Below, one piece after another: positions 1 to 4,767 of a DNA stretch of 6,274 bases. The stretch covers positions 1-6,274 of the forward strand of contig JBAXYJ010000176.1 in NCBI GenBank assembly GCA_041670885.1. The letters run 5' to 3'. Position 1 is the first letter of the stretch, and each line of letters starts with the position of its first letter. A program made the position numbers and the translations under genes. This DNA is from JAJBWD01 sp041670885. Lineage in GTDB: Bacteria; Bacillota; Clostridia; Clostridiales; Clostridiaceae. The notes below the pieces were generated by a model that worked only from the letters and a program-made list of their open reading frames with translations, ran no database searches and was not told where the DNA came from.

Positions 1-12
1 CATTTTGGCTGA

Positions 13-55
13 ATTTTCCGCAAAATAACAATGTTCTATGTTTTTTGGGGAAAAT
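13..55. repeat. Inverted repeat A in repeat copy 1 (also copies 2, 3 and 4)
   Basis: The arms ATTTTCCGCAAAA (13-25) and TTTTGGGGAAAAT (43-55) pair over 13 positions with a single G-G mismatch. The same structure recurs at 109-150 and 204-245. In copy 4 (301-339) two substitutions re-register the arms to TTTCCGC / GCGGAAA plus AAAA / TTTT with one bulged G. It could form an RNA or DNA hairpin; no function is assigned. Confidence 0.7.
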
Positions 56-66
56 ATTAATTTAGA

Positions 67-95
67 AATTATGCAAATATCTGGTTTGCATAATT
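67..95. repeat. Perfect 11-bp inverted repeat B in copy 1
   Basis: The arms AATTATGCAAA and TTTGCATAATT are perfectly complementary around the 7-nt loop TATCTGG. This could be a hairpin or a dyad-symmetric protein site. It recurs at 162-190 and 257-285 and is missing from the partial fourth copy. It is not followed by a proper T-tract, so it is a poor candidate for an intrinsic terminator. Confidence 0.85.
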
Positions 96-161
96 ACATT
101 TTGGCTGAATTTTCCGCAAAATAGCAATGTTCTATGTTTTTGGGGAAAATATTAATTTAGA

Positions 162-190
162 AATTATGCAAATATCTGGTTTGCATAATT
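162..190. repeat. Perfect 11-bp inverted repeat B in copy 2
   Basis: Identical in arms and loop to the element at 67-95, lying 95 bp further on. Confidence 0.85.
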
Positions 191-256
191 ACATTTTGGT
201 TGAATTTTCCGCAAAATAACAATGTTCTATGTTTTTGGGGAAAATATTAATTTAGA

Positions 257-285
257 AATTATGCAAATATCTGGTTTGCATAATT
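257..285. repeat. Perfect 11-bp inverted repeat B in copy 3
   Basis: Identical in arms and loop to the elements at 67-95 and 162-190. It is the last copy before the lipoprotein gene. Confidence 0.85.
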
Positions 286-341
286 ACATTTTGGCTGAAT
301 TTTCCGCAAAATAACAATGTTCTATGTTTTTGGCGGAAATA

Positions 342-370
342 TTAATAGTTTTTCTAATTTTACACATAAT
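342..370 (+). promoter_or_regulatory. Weak candidate promoter of the lipoprotein gene
   Basis: TTAATA (342-347) and CATAAT (365-370) are separated by 17 nt. The -10 is a fair match, the -35 is poor. The -35 falls on the last bases of the partial repeat copy, so the array edge and the promoter overlap if this is real. In such AT-rich DNA the call is tentative. Confidence 0.3.
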
Positions 371-389
371 AATCTTATGAGGTGATTAT

Positions 390-1508
390 ATGAAAAAGAT
401 ACTTTGTTTTCTTCTTGCAGTAATTATTTTTCCGGCCTGTGGTAAGAAAACAGAAGAAAGTAAACTAAATGTATATATTGATATAAAAGATAGCAATACT
501 ATATCTGTTATTAGGTATTTGGGAGATCAATATGAAAAAGAGAACAGCGGGACCAAAATAAATTATATGATACCGATAAATGAGATAGATAAAGAAAAAC
601 AGCGTATAGCTGATGGCAATGTTATATTAACAAGCAGAAGTGACATGATTAATTTAAGCCAAAGTGCTCAGCTTATGGATATGTCTGATTCTTATGAAAG
701 CCTTAAGCTCAGCAAGAATTATATGAATATAGTTTCATCTTATGGTGAGTATAATTATGTTAATTTTGGCATAGGGTTTCTTCCCAGAAATATAAGAATA
801 ATATATGATAAGGATTTTTGGGATAAAAATAGTTTAAATGATAAAAATTATTTAGATACCCTTAAAAAAGCTCTAAATATATGTGTTAACAGAAATGTAA
901 AGATACCAGTTGTTTTAGATGAAGATATGGATATAAACTATTTTATATTTTCCTTAATATCAAATCAGGTATTGGATACACAAAGTATTACTCACATATA
1001 TGATTCATCAAAAGAATCTTACAAAAATATACAATTTGACAGGGCTTTTAAAGAAATTAAAAATCTTTATGGCAGTAGAATATTAAGTAAAGGTGTATTC
1101 TACAGTGGGACTGAAAATGATTTTAAAAACTTAAACAGTGGGAGCATTCCGTTTATAATAACTTCTAAGAATTATTATAATAATTACAAAGATCTAAAAT
1201 ATGTAATTTCAGAGACTCCTGTATACTACATTAATTCTGTTATATCAATCCCTATGGAAAACAAAAACAATTGGGATGCAGCTTCCTTTATTAAATTTTT
1301 ATACAGCGATAAAGCTGCAAAACTCCTCAGCGCCCGTGATTATGTATCGGGAAATATAAAGTATAATAAAGACACATATAAAAAGGTGCTGCCAATGTTT
1401 AATCTTCCGGAAAAGTTTCAAAAACCTGTGGCGAATAAGGTGAACGCTGTACTTGGAGGAACTTATAATGGAAATGAATGGTCTGAAGTTTTAGGACAGG
1501 TAAAATAA
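390..1508 (+). CDS. Extracellular solute-binding-like lipoprotein
   Basis: This 372-aa protein starts with a lipoprotein signal peptide: KK at 2-3, a hydrophobic stretch to residue 13, then FPAC with Cys17 as the likely lipidated residue. The lipobox is not classical (Phe at -3, Pro at -2). The mature part resembles family 1 ABC solute-binding proteins. It has a beta strand NVYIDI near 27-32, a helix like 'RYLGDQYEKENSG' at 42-54, and a C-terminal WDAASFIKFLYSDKAAKLL block at 295-313, as in sugar-binding proteins. It probably sits on the outer face of the membrane and captures a ligand that cannot be named. The start is supported by GAGGTGAT at 379-386. No permease or ATPase gene is adjacent, so it is an orphan here. 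The tandem array lies just upstream, and the gene shares a bidirectional terminator with the convergent perR-like gene. The family call is moderately sure, the transport role is inferred. Confidence 0.75.
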   Translation: MKKILCFLLAVIIFPACGKKTEESKLNVYIDIKDSNTISVIRYLGDQYEKENSGTKINYMIPINEIDKEKQRIADGNVILTSRSDMINLSQSAQLMDMSDSYESLKLSKNYMNIVSSYGEYNYVNFGIGFLPRNIRIIYDKDFWDKNSLNDKNYLDTLKKALNICVNRNVKIPVVLDEDMDINYFIFSLISNQVLDTQSITHIYDSSKESYKNIQFDRAFKEIKNLYGSRILSKGVFYSGTENDFKNLNSGSIPFIITSKNYYNNYKDLKYVISETPVYYINSVISIPMENKNNWDAASFIKFLYSDKAAKLLSARDYVSGNIKYNKDTYKKVLPMFNLPEKFQKPVANKVNAVLGGTYNGNEWSEVLGQVK

Positions 1509-1533
1509 AAAATCCGCATCAGCGGATTTTTTC
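1507..1533. terminator. Bidirectional terminator between the lipoprotein and perR genes
   Basis: An 11-bp perfect stem, AAAAAATCCGC (1507-1517) with GCGGATTTTTT (1522-1532), encloses the 4-nt loop ATCA. It gives a GC-rich core and a T-run in both directions. The lipoprotein stop (1506-1508) overlaps its left arm. The loop contains the perR-like stop codon (1519-1521, TGA on the - strand), so the last perR codons are encoded in the right arm. Confidence 0.9.
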
Positions 1534-1938
1534 TTTGCAATCTTTACATAAACCAAAGAAATAAACTTGATTAGACAAAACCTCATAATCAGTATGTGCT
1601 TTTATTTCTTCATTTAAATTACAGAAATTAATATCAGGGATATCATCTACTTTCCCGCATCTTAAACAGTGGATGTGAGGATGAGAACAGGTATTTCCAT
1701 CATATCTGAAATTACCCTCACCTACATTTATCTCTTGAACTAAGTTAACCTCAGTTAAAGTTTTAAGTGCTTTGTAAACAGTTGCCAGACTCATAGTTGG
1801 ATAATCTTCTCTAATGCCCTCATATACAGCTTCTGCTGAAGGATGTTCTGTAGTTCCTTTTAAAAACTTATATACTGCTATCCTCTGAGGAGTAAGCTTT
1901 AGCTTTTTTTCTTTAAATATTTTTGATATAGTATCCAT
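1519..1938 (-). CDS. perR: PerR-type Fur family peroxide-sensing repressor
   Basis: This 139-aa protein has normal Fur family length. An N-terminal winged helix-turn-helix (TPQR at 16-19, HPSAEAVYEGI at 32-42, SLATVYKALKTL at 50-61) precedes the metal-binding dimerisation domain. Structural zinc ligands are Cys91, Cys94, Cys131 and Cys134. Aligned by eye with Bacillus subtilis PerR, the regulatory metal ligands H37, D85, H91, H93 and D104 match H32, D80, H86, H88 and D99 here. The Asp at 99 favours PerR over Fur or Zur. The family's known action is metal-catalysed histidine oxidation by peroxide, which releases DNA and derepresses oxidative-stress genes. The ribosome binding site is AAGGGTGG (- strand, 1945-1952), 6 nt before ATG. 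A PerR-box-like site within its promoter suggests autorepression. The PerR subtype is inferred from these residues; no target gene is visible here. Confidence 0.85.
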   Translation of the reverse strand: MDTISKIFKEKKLKLTPQRIAVYKFLKGTTEHPSAEAVYEGIREDYPTMSLATVYKALKTLTEVNLVQEINVGEGNFRYDGNTCSHPHIHCLRCGKVDDIPDINFCNLNEEIKAHTDYEVLSNQVYFFGLCKDCKEKIR

Positions 1939-1967
1939 AAAGCACCACCCTTAATTTTTCTAAATTT

Positions 1968-1996
1968 ATTATATAATAATTATTATCATCAGTCAA
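1968..1996 (-). promoter_or_regulatory. perR promoter
   Basis: On the - strand TTGACT (1991-1996) and a perfect TATAAT (1968-1973) are spaced by 17 nt, about 30 nt upstream of the perR start codon. This is a near-consensus sigma-A type promoter. Its spacer contains the palindromic operator candidate at 1971-1985. Confidence 0.8.
1971..1985. promoter_or_regulatory. Candidate PerR box (operator)
   Basis: The site ATATAATAATTATTA matches the established PerR box TTATAATnATTATAA at 12 of 14 defined positions. It largely overlaps a perfect 14-bp palindrome at 1973-1986. It covers half of the perR -10 element and most of the spacer, where bound repressor would block RNA polymerase. The AT-rich background weakens the motif taken alone; its position and the PerR-like product strengthen it. 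Confidence 0.55.
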
Positions 1997-2035
1997 TTAG
2001 TGTTATTTAACTACTATAGAATGTGAAAAAAGTTG

Positions 2036-2064
2036 TTGACTTGGATAAATATTTATTATATAAT
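2036..2064 (+). promoter_or_regulatory. Promoter of the tRNA-Glu gene
   Basis: TTGACT (2036-2041), a 17-nt spacer and a perfect TATAAT (2059-2064) place the transcription start about 8 nt before the tRNA 5' end. A short leader like this is normal for a stable RNA gene. It has the same -35, -10 and spacing as the divergent perR promoter. Confidence 0.85.
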
Positions 2065-2078
2065 CTTCCTTGTGATAT

Positions 2079-2153
2079 GGCTCCTTGGTCAAGAGGTTAA
2101 GACATCGCCCTCTCAAGGCGGAGTCAGGGGTTCAATTCCCCTAGGAGCTACCA
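2079..2153 (+). tRNA. tRNA-Glu, anticodon CTC
   Basis: The 75-nt gene folds into a full cloverleaf. The acceptor is GGCTCCT with AGGAGCT (first pair G-U), discriminator A2150 and encoded CCA (2151-2153). The D stem is GTC/GAC. The anticodon stem TCGCC/GGCGG (2105-2109 / 2117-2121) holds the loop CTCTCAA, with anticodon CTC at 2112-2114 reading GAG. The T arm is AGGGG-TTCAATT-CCCCT. The overall sequence is of the tRNA-Glu type. It is monocistronic, with its own promoter and terminator. Confidence 0.95.
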
Positions 2154-2155
2154 TA

Positions 2156-2189
2156 AGCTTAGGTTTATCCTAAGCTCTTTTTATTTTTT
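2156..2189 (+). terminator. Terminator of the tRNA-Glu gene
   Basis: An 8-bp perfect stem AGCTTAGG (2156-2163) / CCTAAGCT (2169-2176) with loop TTTAT is followed by CTTTTTATTTTTT. It begins 2 nt after the encoded CCA, so the primary transcript is the tRNA plus this hairpin. Confidence 0.9.
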
Positions 2190-2221
2190 GAAACTACAAA
2201 ATATTAACAATCAGCTGATAC

Positions 2222-2250
2222 TTTACACAATTATACAATTGATGTAAAAT
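2222..2250 (+). promoter_or_regulatory. Probable promoter of the 5'-nucleotidase gene
   Basis: TTTACA (2222-2227) and TAAAAT (2245-2250) each match consensus at 5 of 6 positions and are spaced by 17 nt. Overlapping TATAAT hexamers at 2251-2256 and 2256-2261 are alternative -10 elements without a good -35. The TTTACA-like words at 2222-2227 and 2232-2237 loosely resemble Pho-box half sites but are 10 rather than 11 bp apart. Confidence 0.5.
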
Positions 2251-2281
2251 TATAATATAATGTAAAAGAGGGGGAACTATT

Positions 2282-4006
2282 ATGCCAAATAAATTTAATC
2301 TAAAAAAAGCATCATTAGTTGTGACCTTAATATTTCTGTTCACATTAGCATTGCCCTTTAACAGTCTAAAGGTGTCAGCAGTTACTGTAGATTCTGATAA
2401 AAAAATCCAGATAGTTTATATCAATGATTTTCATGGATCAGTAGATGCCAGCGGCAAAAATCCTGGTATGGTAAAATTAGCAGGCAGATTAAAAGAGGTT
2501 AAAGCTTCAAATACTACTAATAATACAAATACCGTATTTTTAGCTGGCGGAGATTTATTCCAGGGAAGTGCAGCATCAAACCTAACCTATGGAGCTATGG
2601 TAAATGATTTTCTAAAGGAAGTTGGTTTAACAGCTTCAGCAGTAGGCAATCATGAATTTGATTGGGGAATTGACAAAATAGCAAACTGGGCGTCAAAGGG
2701 CGGATATGAATTCCTTGCATCAAATATATACAGCAAAACCACAGGACTTCCTGTAAGTTGGGCTAAACCTTATAAAATAGTAACAGTTGATGGAGTAAAA
2801 ATAGGACTCATAGGTCTTACAACTCCGGAAACAGCCTTTAAAACGCTGCCGGAAAACGTTAAGGATATAGAGTTTAAAGACCCGAATACCTGTGGAAAGT
2901 ATTGGGCAAATTTATTAAAAAGCAATGGAGATGCTGATATAGTTATAGCAGTAACTCACTTAGGTGCAGCTCAGGATGCAGCAACTAAAGTTATTACAGG
3001 AGAAGCAGCAGACCTGGCAAATGTAGAAGATTCAGGAATTGATGCTATCCTTTGCGCTCATACTCATATGGCAGTATGCGGAACGGTTAATAACATTCCA
3101 GTAGTCCAAGCTTATTATAATGGAAGAAATATAGGAAAATTAAATATAACAGTAAAACCGGATAAAACATTTACAATTACACCAGACAGCGAAAAGTTAT
3201 ATGATTCAAATGGATATTTAAAAACATTACCTGATGATTCACTTACACAAAACATATATAATAAATACATGACAGATTTAAGTGGAACATTAAATGAAGT
3301 TGTAGGAAAGACAACAGCAGAATTAAGCCATGACAAGTCAGCAGGCGTATCAGTTCTTGGAGAATGGACATGCCAGGTTATGGCTAAAAAAGCAGGAACT
3401 CAGATTGGAATTACAAACGGAGGAGGATTAAGGACATCAATTAAAGCCGGGAACATAACCATGGGTAATCTTTATGAGGTAATGCCTTTTGATAATACCT
3501 TATATAAGATGGATTTAAAAGGCTCTGATCTTAAGCGAGTAATAGAAAACGGAATAATGAACACAACTGTAGGCTGGGTTCAGCTATATGGGGTTAAGGT
3601 TTATTATGATGCAGATAAGGCAGCAGGAGACAGAATAACTGCTATGTATCTTCTAGATGGAACAAAAATAGATATGAATAAGTATTATTCAGTAGTTACA
3701 AACGACTTTATGTTTACAGGCGGAGATAATTATGATTTTACAGGAGCTAAAAATGCAGTAAATACAAATCTGCCAATAAGAGATGCTATGGTAGAAGCAT
3801 TAGAATCAACATTAACAACTCCTTTAAATTATAAGTACCAGGCTTTGCTTTTAGATGAGCCTGCACCAGCAGCTGCAGCAATAGCATCAGAAGAAGAGCT
3901 TCCAAAGACAGGATCACCAATAGATACAACTGTTATGATTCTGATTGGAATTGCAGCATTAACATCAGGATACTTTGTGATTAAGAAAAAGAAAAAAATA
4001 TCTTAA
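2282..4006 (+). CDS. LPXTG-anchored 5'-nucleotidase / 2',3'-cyclic phosphodiesterase family protein
   Basis: This 574-aa surface enzyme of the UshA/YfkN-like family should hydrolyse extracellular nucleotides to nucleosides and phosphate. A signal peptide covers about residues 1-33 (hydrophobic 11-26, then VSA). The metallophosphatase domain shows NDFHG (D49, H51), GGDLFQGS (D91), GNHEFDWG (N123, H124), VTHLG (H226) and AHTH (H260, H262), a full dinuclear metal set. The C-terminal nucleotide-binding domain shows NGGGLR (379-384), MPFDNTL (401-407) and FTGGDNYDF (478-486). A Pro/Ala/Glu linker leads to the sorting signal LPKTG (540-544), a hydrophobic segment (about 549-567) and a Lys tail, so it is predicted to be covalently cell-wall anchored. 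AGAGGGGG at 2267-2274 sits 7 nt before ATG. The gene is monocistronic, with its own promoter and terminator. No sortase gene is present here. Exact substrate preference is not determinable. Confidence 0.93.
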   Translation: MPNKFNLKKASLVVTLIFLFTLALPFNSLKVSAVTVDSDKKIQIVYINDFHGSVDASGKNPGMVKLAGRLKEVKASNTTNNTNTVFLAGGDLFQGSAASNLTYGAMVNDFLKEVGLTASAVGNHEFDWGIDKIANWASKGGYEFLASNIYSKTTGLPVSWAKPYKIVTVDGVKIGLIGLTTPETAFKTLPENVKDIEFKDPNTCGKYWANLLKSNGDADIVIAVTHLGAAQDAATKVITGEAADLANVEDSGIDAILCAHTHMAVCGTVNNIPVVQAYYNGRNIGKLNITVKPDKTFTITPDSEKLYDSNGYLKTLPDDSLTQNIYNKYMTDLSGTLNEVVGKTTAELSHDKSAGVSVLGEWTCQVMAKKAGTQIGITNGGGLRTSIKAGNITMGNLYEVMPFDNTLYKMDLKGSDLKRVIENGIMNTTVGWVQLYGVKVYYDADKAAGDRITAMYLLDGTKIDMNKYYSVVTNDFMFTGGDNYDFTGAKNAVNTNLPIRDAMVEALESTLTTPLNYKYQALLLDEPAPAAAAIASEEELPKTGSPIDTTVMILIGIAALTSGYFVIKKKKKIS

Positions 4007-4017
4007 AAATACATGAT

Positions 4018-4053
4018 AAAAAATCGCCCAGATTGTTGGGCGATTTTGTTTCT
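4018..4053 (+). terminator. Terminator of the 5'-nucleotidase gene
   Basis: An 11-bp perfect stem AAAATCGCCCA (4020-4030) / TGGGCGATTTT (4037-4047) with a 6-nt loop is followed by the T-rich GTTTCTTCT. It starts 13 nt after the stop codon. Confidence 0.9.
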
Positions 4054-4064
4054 TCTGATATAAT
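4036..4064 (+). promoter_or_regulatory. Candidate extended -10 promoter of the protease-trmB operon
   Basis: A perfect TATAAT (4059-4064) is preceded by TGA, forming an extended -10 (TGnTATAAT). At 17 nt spacing the -35 would be the weak TTGGGC (4036-4041), which lies in the right arm of the upstream terminator. The extended -10 could compensate for the weak -35. Confidence 0.55.
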
Positions 4065-4099
4065 GTTAATATTAAATGATAAAATATTAGGAGGAATTG

Positions 4100-4741
4100 A
4101 TGACAAGCGAAAATATTTTAGAAACAATTTTATTAATCCCCGGGATTCTTTTGGCATTTACCTTTCATGAATATGCTCATGCCTTTGTAGCTGACAGATT
4201 AGGTGATAAAACGCCAAGATTCCAAGGGAGACTTAGCTTCAACCCATTAGTTCATATAGATCCCATAGGATTTATTGCTATACTTATTTTTAAGTTTGGC
4301 TGGGCAAAACCGGTCCAGGTAAATCCTTCAGCTTTTAAAAATTATTATAAAGATGATCTTAAGGTATCCATGGCAGGAGTTATTGGAAACCTTATTCTAG
4401 CATTTCTTGCATCTATAACATTAGGGCTTTTATTACTATTAGAGAGTAAATTTACAAATATTAATGTTCAGGCATTTAGCATAATTATTCAGATAGTTGA
4501 ACTTACCTTATATATTAATTGTGTTTTAGCAGTATTTAATCTGCTGCCCATTCCTGGGTTTGATGGATTTAATATATTAAAAGATTTATTCCCAAAAGTT
4601 ATGGAACCAATATATGATAAGACTTATAGGTATCAGATATTTATATTTTTAATAATAATTTATATAGCACCTTATATTATTAATACACCAATAAGCATAT
4701 TGATTAAATTCTTTATGAACATAGTAAATCTTTTTTTATAG
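4100..4741 (+). CDS. Site-2-type (M50 family) membrane metalloprotease
   Basis: This 213-aa integral membrane protein (numbered from ATG at 4100) carries the zinc motif HEYAH (residues 23-27) at the end of the first membrane segment. The second M50 motif, NLLPIPGFDG (147-156), supplies the Asp ligand (D155) in a later segment. GWAKPVQVNP (67-76) and MAGVIGNLILAF (91-102) are also typical of the small YwhC-like group of site-2 proteases, and the length fits. Strongly hydrophobic stretches lie near 6-22, 96-114, 125-146 and 178-200. The family cleaves substrates within the membrane; the substrate here is unknown. A TTG at 4097 could be a start, but ATG at 4100 lies 5 nt after AGGAGG (4089-4094), while TTG is only 2 nt away, so ATG is preferred. 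trmB follows after 26 nt, so the two are probably co-transcribed. Confidence 0.9.
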   Translation: MTSENILETILLIPGILLAFTFHEYAHAFVADRLGDKTPRFQGRLSFNPLVHIDPIGFIAILIFKFGWAKPVQVNPSAFKNYYKDDLKVSMAGVIGNLILAFLASITLGLLLLLESKFTNINVQAFSIIIQIVELTLYINCVLAVFNLLPIPGFDGFNILKDLFPKVMEPIYDKTYRYQIFIFLIIIYIAPYIINTPISILIKFFMNIVNLFL

Positions 4742-4767
4742 AAAATTTTTAGAAAGCAGGAGGACCA

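Larger units (their letters stand above)
1..346. repeat. 95-bp tandem repeat array (3 full copies and 1 partial)
   Basis: Four head-to-tail copies begin at 1, 97, 192 and 287. The first is 96 bp, the next two are 95 bp, and the last stops after 60 bp at about 346. Copies are nearly identical: copy 1 has one extra T in the T-run at 41-46, copy 2 has G at 124, copy 3 has T at 200, and copy 4 has changes at 334 and 336. Each full unit holds two inverted repeats, annotated separately. Copy 1 starts exactly at the window edge, so the array probably continues upstream. Because the whole unit repeats with no variable spacer, it is not a CRISPR array. Function is unknown. This stretch contains no recognisable gene; 28-30 codon reading frames run through it but lack ribosome binding sites. 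Confidence 0.95.

Noticed and set aside
71..78. ATGCAAAT octamer repeated in each unit
   Set aside because: This matches a eukaryotic octamer motif only by chance; it is part of the inverted repeat and has no known meaning in bacteria.
1..346. CRISPR array
   Set aside because: The whole 95-bp unit is repeated; there are no short repeats with differing spacers and no cas genes.
1..346. Replication-origin iterons
   Set aside because: There is no replication initiator gene or DnaA-box cluster nearby, and the flanking genes are chromosomal housekeeping genes.
2079..2153. tRNA gene as an attachment site of an integrated element
   Set aside because: There is no integrase, no direct repeat of the tRNA 3' end downstream, and the tRNA is followed at once by its own terminator.
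2210..2219. 10-bp palindrome ATCAGCTGAT before the nucleotidase gene
   Set aside because: It is a single short palindrome just upstream of the probable -35, with no repeated partner; too little to call an operator.
3115..3336. 73-codon reading frame on the - strand
   Set aside because: It lies inside the nucleotidase gene in antisense, has no ribosome binding site and shows no recognisable protein pattern.
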